A DNA stretch of 64,000 bases. It comes from Vreelandella songnenensis. GTDB taxonomy: Bacteria; Pseudomonadota; Gammaproteobacteria; Pseudomonadales; Halomonadaceae. A program made the translations under genes and the position numbers. Where the stretch lies: NCBI RefSeq assembly GCF_003002925.1, contig NZ_PVTK01000002.1, positions 62,001 through 126,000 of the forward strand, in the 5' to 3' direction. Shown piece by piece: positions 57,502-64,000 of this stretch (position 1 is the first letter of the stretch; each line of letters begins with the position of its first letter). Under the pieces are notes generated by a model that had not been told where the DNA came from, did not search any database, and saw only the letters and a program-made list of their open reading frames with translations.

Positions 57502-57621
57502 TTGCACTCTGTTTTGCGTTGTATGTGAGTGGATGAGGTTGTACTGTATGGACTGTTATTTTATTATGGATCAAGTGCTTGCTGGAGCTTTGTGGATGCG
57601 GTGGGACATGTAGTATACGGA

Positions 57622-57635
57622 CTGTCCCTCCGCCA
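57622..57635 (+). repeat. attR core: copy of the tRNA-Ser 3' end
   Basis: ctgtccctccgcca, identical to 32314-32327, without any tRNA upstream of it, marking the right island boundary. Confidence 0.9.
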
Positions 57636-57642
57636 CTTATCC

Positions 57643-57676
57643 GAAAAGCCCCTGATTCGTCAGGGGCTTTTTTCGT
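57643..57676. terminator. Probable original tRNA-Ser terminator
   Basis: aaaagcccctga / tcaggggctttttt hairpin 8 nt after the attR core, with A and T runs on both sides so it can act for the convergent Crp-like gene too. Before integration it would have followed the tRNA directly. Confidence 0.8.
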
Positions 57677-57762
57677 TTGCGTTACCTACTAGTTCTATCG
57701 AATTTAGGGGCGGTAACGATATTGACAAGCCGGAGCCAAGACCGGTGCATTCAAGACAAGCC

Positions 57763-58500
57763 TCAAAGCTCCTTCGCCAAACTAGGCGAGGCCTTGTCCA
57801 GATGAAGATAATTGGCATCGAAGTCACTGAAGACTTTCATCCTTTCCCAATCATGTATTGTGACGGAGCGGTTCTCCCAGGAAACGAGCCCTTCACTGCG
57901 AAGTTTGCTGATGACCCGGTTGGTGTGAACCGGTGTGATGCCCATGGCTTCACCTACCTGCTGCTGGGTAATGGGAAGCATGAAGCTGTGGTCATCGGTA
58001 AGACCCGCTGCTCGGGAACGTATCAATAGTTCGCAGAAGAGGTGCGCCATGCGTTGGTCTGCCTGCCGGCCACCGATATTGACCAGCCATTGGCGTAGGG
58101 TGGCTTCATCTACCAGCATCGACCAGAAAAGCGCCCGGGAAAGTCTGGGGTGGGACTCGTAGAGTTCCTGAATACGGTGCTTGGGAATAGACGTGACCTG
58201 GGAGGGGATGACCGCACATATGGAGTGATCCATCTTGTCGACCAGGGTGATATGTATATCGCAGGCATCGCCGGGAATCAGAAACCCGAGCGCCTGATAT
58301 TTTCCGTTGTCAGTGACCTTGTAGCGGGTTGCCCAACCTTCCAACAGGATGCTGACTTCATTTGGGCTATCGTCAACGCGTATCAGGTCTTCAGATTTTC
58401 TGAGTGACCGAATAGGCGTTATATAGTGCTCAAGCGCTTGGATCTCCTCGGATGTGCAGGCCTGAAAGTTGTTTAGCTTATTAACGAATTTTTTAAGCAA
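57763..58500 (-). CDS. Crp/Fnr family transcriptional regulator
   Basis: 245 residues. An N-terminal cyclic-nucleotide-binding-like barrel (SILLEGWATRYKVTDNGKYQ; GDACDIHITLVDKMDHSICA), a dimer helix and a C-terminal HTH (ITQQQVGEAMGITPVHTNRV ISKLRSEG). The N-terminal FNR iron-sulfur cysteines are missing and the cAMP contact residues are not recognisable, so the signal is unknown. First backbone gene after the island; faces the attR terminator. Confidence 0.88.
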   Translation of the reverse strand: MLKKFVNKLNNFQACTSEEIQALEHYITPIRSLRKSEDLIRVDDSPNEVSILLEGWATRYKVTDNGKYQALGFLIPGDACDIHITLVDKMDHSICAVIPSQVTSIPKHRIQELYESHPRLSRALFWSMLVDEATLRQWLVNIGGRQADQRMAHLFCELLIRSRAAGLTDDHSFMLPITQQQVGEAMGITPVHTNRVISKLRSEGLVSWENRSVTIHDWERMKVFSDFDANYLHLDKASPSLAKEL

Positions 58501-58767
58501 ATTGATTCCTGAGTAGGCTGGAAAGATTGTTATCAGTATTGTCCGTTATCTTGTTTAATGGAAGTTAATTAATTATTATTTTGTTAGTCATGGTTATTTA
58601 CATAAAAATTAAATAGCTGCCGTTAAATTGTTTGATATTTATTGTTATAAATTGCGAGAAGGCTTGTGCTGATCCATAGTGGCCGACCGCTATAAGGTGG
58701 CTATTATGCAAAATCGGCTCCACTGGGCTACCCTTAAGTAGTTAATTTTATAGAGAGAATTCTGGTT

Positions 58768-58992
58768 ATGAATCAATCTTCAATTTGCCCTGAGTGTGGC
58801 AGTACACAATTGCGTTTTCCGGATGATGGCGCGAGTGATCAGGGCGTCAGTTGTGCCTCCTGCGGGGCTGCATTAGGCGATAAACATCGGTTTACTCGCG
58901 AATATAAGGTTGATTCCCAAGATGAAAATGAGCATAAGGTAGAGAAGGGCATTAAGCAGGTGATTAACAAGGCAAAAGGCAAGGGTGAGTAA
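58768..58992 (+). CDS. Small zinc-ribbon protein A
   Basis: 74 residues. CPECGSTQLRFPDD and CASCGAALGDKHRF form a four-cysteine zinc ribbon, followed by a charged tail. Paralogous to the 67-residue protein at 59215: same ribbon spacing, GDK after the second knuckle and an HKVEK/HQVEK tail. agagag precedes the ATG. Function unknown; possibly a small regulator or adaptor. Confidence 0.75.
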   Translation: MNQSSICPECGSTQLRFPDDGASDQGVSCASCGAALGDKHRFTREYKVDSQDENEHKVEKGIKQVINKAKGKGE

Positions 58993-59214
58993 TTGACAGC
59001 TTTATGGGTGATTATTTTACCAGCTCGGCTGGCCGAGCTGGCCTGACCTGTTCATAAGTAATTAGTTCCCTTGATCGATATGGTTTTTATCAACGTTTCC
59101 AAAATGTTATAAAATTTGCTGACTCTAGGAGGCTAGGGCAGAAAGATCAGTTATCGACTAAGCTACAGGTATGCACAACATGATGTTGTGATGCTCGGCA
59201 AGGAGTAACTTTAA

Positions 59215-59418
59215 ATGGCATTTCCTAAAACGTGTACTCAGTGTGGCAGTGAAGACCTTCGAATTCCTGGAGATTCCGAGGAAGATCAAAATATCTACTG
59301 CAATTCCTGCAACGCCGTGGTCGGCGACAAGAAGAAGCTGGCCAAAGAAATAGAAGATGAGGGCGAAGGCGATCATCAGGTCGAGAAGCTGCTCAAGTCG
59401 CTGAGCGGTAAGGAGTAG
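59215..59418 (+). CDS. Small zinc-ribbon protein B, paralogue of the preceding gene
   Basis: 67 residues with CTQCGSEDLRIPGD and CNSCNAVVGDKKKL, then an acidic stretch and HQVEKLLKSL. aaggag lies upstream. It ends 29 nt before a strong terminator. The tandem pair points to a local duplication. Function unknown. Confidence 0.75.
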   Translation: MAFPKTCTQCGSEDLRIPGDSEEDQNIYCNSCNAVVGDKKKLAKEIEDEGEGDHQVEKLLKSLSGKE

Positions 59419-59447
59419 GTCAAGCGACTAAATTCATGAACATCAAG

Positions 59448-59475
59448 AACCGCCAGCCGTGAGCTGGCGGTTTTG
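59448..59475 (+). terminator. Intrinsic terminator
   Basis: aaccgccagc / gctggcggtt hairpin with a 5-nt loop and a short T run, after the second zinc-ribbon gene. Confidence 0.8.
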
Positions 59476-59521
59476 CTATGCCACGTGGTGGCATCAGTGC
59501 GTAAATAAATCAGTTGAGCTG

Positions 59522-59707
59522 TTAACTATCTAACTGTTCGTTCAATTCTTTCACTGCTTCATCGGCTTCTGGCTTGGTTGCACACCGGCGCCTAACCATT
59601 TCGCCATCGCGTTCGCTTTCATCACGCGTATCCACTATCCACCACTCCGGCTGCGCATCAATTTCAGGTCCCTCCTTGACTGCTCGATAAACTGAAAATA
59701 CGGTCAT
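59522..59707 (-). CDS. Small hypothetical protein (61 aa)
   Basis: MTVFSVYRAVKEGPEIDAQP then EWWIVDTRDESERDGEMVRR and a helical tail (KPEADEAVKELNEQLDS). It resembles short DUF-type proteins with a Trp-rich strand, but no family is claimed. aaggag lies 7 nt before the ATG, supporting translation. Confidence 0.6.
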   Translation of the reverse strand: MTVFSVYRAVKEGPEIDAQPEWWIVDTRDESERDGEMVRRRCATKPEADEAVKELNEQLDS

Positions 59708-59854
59708 TTTCCACTCCTTGGCTGGTATGAACCTTTATACCCTAGCTCAGAGCGTCTAATTTGGGTACTGATCACCAGGCCAATTTGATATATCGCTTGA
59801 TATCCAAATCCTTGTATTGTGGCAAGTATTATTCTGAGCATTCAGAGGTTGATG

Positions 59855-60871
59855 ATGTCGACGTTTTTTAGGCGCTTAGCAGAAGTGGCTTCACCCGAGA
59901 TTGGTGTGGGCTGCATGAACCTTTCCCATGGGTACGGGCAGCATGTACTGGAAAACGATGGCATCAGAGCGTTGAATGAAGCGTTTGAAATGGGCTATCG
60001 GCACTTCGATACGGCGACGCTGTATGGGGCGACCGCGAATGAGCGCCTGCTGGGTATGGCGCTCAGCGAGAAGCGCCATGAATTTTTGCTGGCCAGCAAG
60101 TGCGGGATGGCCATGGACCCGGAAAGCGGCAAGCGGGTAATCAATGGCCGCCCGGAAACGCTGCGCCGCCAGTGTGAAGATAGTCTGACACGTCTGCGTA
60201 CCGACCATATTGATGTTTACTACCTGCACCGCCTGGACCCAGACGTAGCGGTTGAAGAGAGCGTCGGGGCACTGGGCAAGCTGGTCGATGAAGGCAAGAT
60301 AGGCAGCGTAGGGTTATCCGAAGTGTCGGCCATAACGCTTAATAAAGCGTACCGGGAGTACCCGGTGGGCGCCGTACAGTCCGAGTACTCGCTATGGACG
60401 CGAAACCCTGAAATTGCCTTGGTCCAGGCGTGTAAGACGCTGGAGGTGGCACTGGTAGCCTTCAGCCCGCTGGGTCGGGGGTTTCTGACCGGCGCAATAG
60501 ACACCAATACCGCGTTCGCAGAAGGCGATATGCGCGCCAACATGCCGCGTTTCAGCGCGGAGTGTCTGCCGGGTAACCTGGCCTTGCTGAAAGACTTTGT
60601 GAGCCTTGCCCATGAGCTTGATGTGACACCGGCGCAATTGGCGCTTGCCTGGGTGAAGGCGCAGGGGAGCCATGTCTTACCCATTCCGGGAACGCGTTCT
60701 ATCGCCCATATGCGCGAAAATCTTGCGGCTGAGAACCTGACTCTGGAACCCGCCTATTTAAGCAAGCTCAACAATATGCTGACGCCTGATAAAGTACTGG
60801 GAGAGCGCTACAGCGCAGCTCAGCAGGCGGATATCGATACCGAAACGTTTGCTGCACCCGGAGAAGAGTAA
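59855..60871 (+). CDS. Aldo/keto reductase family oxidoreductase
   Basis: 338 residues from the ATG at 59855 (agagg 6 nt upstream; the ATG at 59852 is too close). The AKR barrel with the catalytic tetrad: D and Y in HFDTATLYG, K in FLLASKCGM, H in VYYLHRLDP; NADPH-binding region LPIPGTRSIAHMRENLAA. It reduces aldehydes or ketones; substrate unknown. Confidence 0.87.
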   Translation: MSTFFRRLAEVASPEIGVGCMNLSHGYGQHVLENDGIRALNEAFEMGYRHFDTATLYGATANERLLGMALSEKRHEFLLASKCGMAMDPESGKRVINGRPETLRRQCEDSLTRLRTDHIDVYYLHRLDPDVAVEESVGALGKLVDEGKIGSVGLSEVSAITLNKAYREYPVGAVQSEYSLWTRNPEIALVQACKTLEVALVAFSPLGRGFLTGAIDTNTAFAEGDMRANMPRFSAECLPGNLALLKDFVSLAHELDVTPAQLALAWVKAQGSHVLPIPGTRSIAHMRENLAAENLTLEPAYLSKLNNMLTPDKVLGERYSAAQQADIDTETFAAPGEE

Positions 60872-60972
60872 GGGTTGCGAAATAGGCATGACAGCACTAT
60901 TGCTTTCGGCATACATTCGGCTAGCATGCAGGAAGTGGCTGGTTGTCGCCAGCCCGATCCAGGAAAGAGATC

Positions 60973-61122
60973 ATGATCAAGGGTCTAATTATCTGTTTTG
61001 CGATACTTTTTGCTCAGCTCGCCGTGCTGCATATTGTTGATGCCAGGCTTTACTCTCAAGATGCGCGTCCAACTGCCAATACGCTGGTGCCGCCGCCAAG
61101 AGAAGAGGAACTGGAAAGCTAG
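60973..61122 (+). CDS. Small membrane protein (49 aa)
   Basis: ATG with aggaaagaga upstream, encoding one N-terminal hydrophobic helix (KGLIICFAILFAQLAVLHIV) then a polar Pro/Glu-rich tail (PPPREEELES). Good ribosome binding site and helix argue for a real gene; no family recognised. Confidence 0.5.
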   Translation: MIKGLIICFAILFAQLAVLHIVDARLYSQDARPTANTLVPPPREEELES

Positions 61123-61179
61123 CGAGCAGACCCGCCGGCAAGGGATATGCCGGCTGGTACAGTATCTGAACCGGCTAGC

Positions 61180-61962
61180 TTAATGCTCTGCTGCCTGTTC
61201 CGGCAGCGTGTCCTCCAGCCACTGAGTAAAGGAAGCCCAGGAGCGTTCATCGGCACGCTGCTGGTAGCGGTCACTGCCGAATACGCTGAAGGCATGCGGT
61301 GCACCGGAATAGATGTTGATCTCGTAGCTGACATCCGCGGCTTCCAGCTCGCTGCCCAGAGCGGCAACGTCCTCAAGGCTTACGCTTTCATCGGCGCCGC
61401 CATGGGCGATGTAGATAGGGGCTGTGTCGGCGCTATACGCCTGACCTTCCGGCGTTTCCAGACCACCATGAAAGCTTGAGTAAGCGGCGATATTGTCCGC
61501 CTCGCCAGAGCGGGCCATTTCAAGCGCCACCGCGCCTCCGAAACAGTAGCCCAGAAGAATGGTTTGCGGCGTAGCGCCCTGCTCCTTGGCCTGAGCAAGC
61601 CCGGCTAGCGTCAATTCACGCATTCGCGCCCGATCCTCATAAAGGGCGTTGGTCGCAGCCTGTTTATCTTCGACCGATTGCGGTCGGTTGCCTTCACCGA
61701 AAAGGTCGATGGCAAAGGCGTTATATCCTTCTTCGGCGAGCATATCCGCACGCTGACGCTCATAATCATCGACGCCGTCCCAATCGTGAATGATGATGAC
61801 CGTGCCTTTTGCATCGCCCGGGGCGGGTACGTAGTAACCTTCAAAGGATTCATTATCAATCGAATAGACGATATCTTCGCCTTGAGGTGTAAAGGCAAAA
61901 GCAGCAGGTGCTATCAAGGTAAGTAGCAAGGCAGTTGGTGTCGATAACGGTGCTTTAAACAT
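61180..61962 (-). CDS. Dienelactone hydrolase family protein, secreted
   Basis: About 260 residues from the ATG at 61962 (aaggaag 9 nt upstream). Signal peptide MFKAPLSTPTALLLTLIAPA up to AFA, then the DLH fold: VIIIHDWDGVDDYERQRADM, the cysteine nucleophile in LLGYCFGGAVALE, the acid in AHGGADESV and the histidine in GAPHAFSVF. Such periplasmic members hydrolyse esters/lactones of unknown identity. Confidence 0.88.
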   Translation of the reverse strand: MFKAPLSTPTALLLTLIAPAAFAFTPQGEDIVYSIDNESFEGYYVPAPGDAKGTVIIIHDWDGVDDYERQRADMLAEEGYNAFAIDLFGEGNRPQSVEDKQAATNALYEDRARMRELTLAGLAQAKEQGATPQTILLGYCFGGAVALEMARSGEADNIAAYSSFHGGLETPEGQAYSADTAPIYIAHGGADESVSLEDVAALGSELEAADVSYEINIYSGAPHAFSVFGSDRYQQRADERSWASFTQWLEDTLPEQAAEH

Positions 61963-62152
61963 TAGCAGGCTTCCTTTTAATAACAATAGTTAGCTAAATA
62001 GCAGTCAATAAAAAATAAGCATAGACGACTATGCTTGCGTTAGAAAAAGGTTGAGCCTTTGTTTTCGAAGTCGATAAAGGCTTGCGTCTGGAACTTGGTA
62101 GCGGCATGCTTGTCTATTAACAGCAATATTATTTTTTGGGGAGCATAAACAC

Positions 62153-62833
62153 ATGGCTTATAACGATCTAAACACGGCACAAACGCGATCAGGCGGTGTG
62201 GCCAATAGTGTCAGCACCAACAAAGTGCTGCGCAATACCTATGCCTTGCTGGCAATGACGCTGCTGTTCTCTGCCGTCATGGCAGGTGCATCCGTTGCCA
62301 TGGGTGTTCAGCAGATGAACATCTTTGTGTTTTTCATCGGCGCTTACGGGCTGATGTTCCTGGTTCATAAAACGGCCAACTCTGCTGCTGGCCTGTTGGC
62401 AACGTTTGCCTTTACCGGGTTCATGGGCTTTACCCTGGGTCCAATTATTTCTGCCTACCTGACGCTGCCTAACGGTGGTGCGCTGATCATGAATGCCTTG
62501 GCCATGACGGGTCTGACATTCTTTGGTCTTTCAGCGGTAGCGTTGACCACCAAGAAGGACTTCAGCTTCCTGGGCAATTTCCTGCTGGCGGGTGCGATCG
62601 TATTGGTGCTGGCCATGGTGGCGGGACTGATCTTCAATATTCCAGCCCTTTCGCTGATGGTATCAGCCGGTTTTGTACTGTTTGCTTCCGCGGCAATCCT
62701 GTACCAGACCAGCGAGATCATTCACCGTGCGGGCGAGACGAATTACATCCTGGCAACGGTGACGCTGTATGTCTCGATCTACAATCTGTTTGTGAGCCTG
62801 CTGTCCATTTTGGGTATCATGAGCAACGACTGA
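62153..62833 (+). CDS. yccA: Bax inhibitor-1/YccA family membrane protein
   Basis: 226 residues, seven predicted helices, BI-1 family signals TLGPIISAYLTLPNG and ILYQTSEIIHRAGETNYILA with the conserved aspartates shifted. In E. coli YccA modulates FtsH proteolysis; here the role is inferred. ggggag precedes the ATG; ends at a strong terminator. Confidence 0.87.
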   Translation: MAYNDLNTAQTRSGGVANSVSTNKVLRNTYALLAMTLLFSAVMAGASVAMGVQQMNIFVFFIGAYGLMFLVHKTANSAAGLLATFAFTGFMGFTLGPIISAYLTLPNGGALIMNALAMTGLTFFGLSAVALTTKKDFSFLGNFLLAGAIVLVLAMVAGLIFNIPALSLMVSAGFVLFASAAILYQTSEIIHRAGETNYILATVTLYVSIYNLFVSLLSILGIMSND

Positions 62834-62855
62834 TCGCTCAGCGGTCAGTAAACGG

Positions 62856-62888
62856 GCAGCCCCTACCAGGTAGGGGCTGCTTTTTTTT
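62856..62888 (+). terminator. Intrinsic terminator after yccA
   Basis: gcagcccctacc / ggtaggggctgc hairpin followed by eight Ts; one of the strongest in the window. Confidence 0.9.
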
Positions 62889-62912
62889 GATCATCTGTTT
62901 CGAGTTATTGCG

Positions 62913-63302
62913 ATGGAGTATGGTCTATTGGTGATGGGCGCACCCTATACCAGCCCGGCACCCCATTCGGCGTTGCGTTTTGCTCATACATTGCTGGCCC
63001 GCGGTCATCAAATTGGCGGGGTGTTTTTTTATCATGAGGGCGTACACAATGCGTCTGCCCTCATGGCCCCACCTCAAGATGAGCTTAACCTGCACAAGGC
63101 ATGGGTAGAGCTACACAATGCCCATCAGGTGCCCCTTGATGTGTGCATTGCCGCCGCCTTGCGACGCGGTATCATGAGCGAGGCAGAGGCCAAGCGCCAC
63201 GGTAAAGCATCTTTCAACCTGGAAGCGCCGTTTGAATTAACCGGGCTTGGCCAACTGCTGACCCTACAACAACGTTGTGATCGTCTGATCACTTTCGCCT
63301 GA
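62913..63302 (+). CDS. tusD: Sulfurtransferase complex subunit TusD
   Basis: 129 residues. The DsrE fold start (YGLLVMGAPYTSPAPHSALR) and a cysteine at position 78 (PLDVCIAAALRRG), the position of the active cysteine in E. coli TusD. TusBCD receives persulfide sulfur from TusA and passes it to TusE for 2-thiouridine synthesis by MnmA. First gene of tusDCB(E); only a weak ribosome binding site is seen. Confidence 0.92.
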   Translation: MEYGLLVMGAPYTSPAPHSALRFAHTLLARGHQIGGVFFYHEGVHNASALMAPPQDELNLHKAWVELHNAHQVPLDVCIAAALRRGIMSEAEAKRHGKASFNLEAPFELTGLGQLLTLQQRCDRLITFA

Positions 63303-63313
63303 TAGGAGGGTTC

Positions 63314-63679
63314 ATGACAGAGCCGAACGGCCTGTTGGTCATCATTCGTCATGCCCCATACGCTTCAAACTTGCTGCGAGAAGGGCTTGATACGGCGCTG
63401 GTCGCTGCCGCATTCGGCCAACCAGTCGATTTGCTGTTTCTAGGGCAAGGGATAATGGCGCTGCTTCATGAGCAGGGCAACGGTGCACCTGGCCAGAAGG
63501 CGAGCAGGCCCACTATGGATATGCTGGAGATGTACGATATCGAGCGGCTGTGGACCTCTCAGGAAGCCCTGCAGGCACTTGAGCTTGAGCCTTCGCAGCT
63601 ATTGGGTAGTGTAGAGGTACTGGAAGCCAAGAGGTTACCGGACTTTTTAAAATCCTACTCGCAAATTCTCAACTTCTAG
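63314..63679 (+). CDS. tusC: Sulfurtransferase complex subunit TusC
   Basis: 121 residues (E. coli 119). DsrE/F-like: VIIRHAPYASNLLREGLDTA and AAFGQPVDLLFLGQGIMAL. Structural partner in the TusBCD heterohexamer. aggagg precedes the ATG; 11 nt after tusD. Confidence 0.92.
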   Translation: MTEPNGLLVIIRHAPYASNLLREGLDTALVAAAFGQPVDLLFLGQGIMALLHEQGNGAPGQKASRPTMDMLEMYDIERLWTSQEALQALELEPSQLLGSVEVLEAKRLPDFLKSYSQILNF

Positions 63680-63690
63680 CGGGATGCGTC

Positions 63691-63978
63691 ATGCTGCATA
63701 TTTTAACCAAAGCGCCCGATAGCGATGCCGCCCAGCAGATGCTTCAAGCAGTGGGTGAGAACGACGCCATCATACTGACGGAAGCTGGCGTACAGGCAGC
63801 GCTACACAGTGAATGGGGGGGCTTTCAATTGCATTCTGCGCGTATCTTTCTATTAGCGGAAGATGTAACCGCATGGGGGCTCGACGATGCAGTCGCAAGC
63901 CAAGCGCTTACGGCAGTAGATATCGATGGTTTCATAGCGCTGACAGAGCAACACGTTCAAACGGTAACCTGGTACTGA
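63691..63978 (+). CDS. tusB: Sulfurtransferase complex subunit TusB
   Basis: 95 residues (E. coli 95). DsrH-like: MLHILTKAPDSDAAQQML, LLAEDVTAWGLDD and the C-terminal HVQTVTWY. Third subunit of the TusBCD complex; ends 1 nt before the next ATG. Confidence 0.9.
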   Translation: MLHILTKAPDSDAAQQMLQAVGENDAIILTEAGVQAALHSEWGGFQLHSARIFLLAEDVTAWGLDDAVASQALTAVDIDGFIALTEQHVQTVTWY

Positions 63979-63979
63979 A

Positions 63980-64000
63980 ATGTCGACAACAGAAATATAC
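63980..64000 (+). CDS. tusE: Probable TusE start (cut by window edge)
   Basis: ATG immediately after tusB opens MSTTEIY and continues off the window. The gene order tusDCBE is common, and sulfur transfer from TusD would go to this protein. Only seven codons are visible, so identity rests on position. Confidence 0.5.

Larger units (their letters stand above)
32328..57635. mobile_element. Defence-laden genomic island integrated at tRNA-Ser
   Basis: About 25.3 kb bounded by the tRNA-Ser 3' end and a 14-bp copy of it. It carries a P4-type integrase gene at the right end, two pairs of candidate integrase arm sites, and almost only defence-type cargo: SIR2-HerA, cassette remnants, a Lit/DUF3987 chimera, a helicase-Septu-DUF4391-type III R-M-Mrr operon and an AT-rich membrane pair. 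Base composition is visibly lower in GC than the flanks, especially 51.4-56.2 kb. No conjugation, capsid or replication genes are seen, so movement would need a helper. The integrase gene is frameshifted. Confidence 0.9.

Noticed and set aside
32328-57635. Prophage or conjugative element
   Set aside because: No capsid, terminase, tail, relaxase or type IV secretion genes are visible; the cargo is defence genes only.
59020-59041. ccagctcgg/ccgagctgg hairpin after the first zinc-ribbon gene
   Set aside because: Perfect stem but no T run follows; may be a weak RNA structure, not called as a terminator.

Overview
The window looks like the chromosome of a halophilic or marine gammaproteobacterium, most likely Halomonadaceae (Halomonas-like). 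Backbone genes are GC-rich and close in length to their enterobacterial orthologues (rnhA, dnaQ, nudC, gloB, rsuA, sohB, tusDCB, yejABEF, yhhQ, prpE). The TAXI-type TRAP transporter, SulP permease and K+/H+ antiporter suit a marine or halophilic life. The assignment rests on reading gene content, not on a database search.

Backbone, left (1-32327). A minus-strand cluster runs TAXI binding protein, fused TRAP permease, a shortened FadJ-like crotonase and an acyl-CoA dehydrogenase cut by the window edge. Next come SulP, a chemoreceptor, RarD, an omega-amidase-like nitrilase with rsuA, a minus-strand murein/peptide-uptake block (MltD-like transglycosylase, yejABEF), gloB, a methyltransferase-rnhA-dnaQ-nudC run, an SCP2 protein, sohB, an ArsR regulator and prpE. 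The yhhQ queuosine-precursor transporter follows, with a probable preQ1-I riboswitch overlapping its ribosome binding site. The segment ends with an alpha/beta hydrolase, a DEDDh exonuclease/GIY-YIG fusion, an NMT1-type binding protein, a CvrA/NhaP2 antiporter and tRNA-Ser(TGA).

Genomic island (32328-57635, about 25.3 kb). It is inserted at the 3' end of tRNA-Ser: a 14-bp piece of the tRNA end (32314-32327) is repeated at 57622-57635, and a paired motif (cagcccatac-like, 12-bp period) lies just inside both ends. The P4-type integrase is at the right end and is split by a frameshift at an A7 tract. The cargo is almost entirely anti-phage: a SIR2-HerA pair; a small integron-cassette remnant with two attC-like sites, an acetyltransferase fragment and an interrupted PD-(D/E)XK gene; an in-frame chimera of a Lit-like protease N-terminus and a DUF3987 C-terminus; a compact operon of helicase, Septu-like ATPase and HNH nuclease, DUF4391 protein, type III Mod and Res, plus an Mrr-like nuclease; and an AT-rich, translationally coupled two-gene membrane pair of unknown function (51569-54747), the best candidate here for an undescribed system. 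Three small AT-rich minus-strand genes of unknown function follow the integrase.

Backbone, right (57636-64000). The probable original tRNA terminator is followed by a Crp/Fnr regulator, two paralogous small zinc-ribbon proteins, a small hypothetical gene, an aldo/keto reductase, a 49-residue membrane protein, a secreted dienelactone hydrolase, a BI-1/YccA protein and tusDCB, with the first codons of what is probably tusE at the edge.
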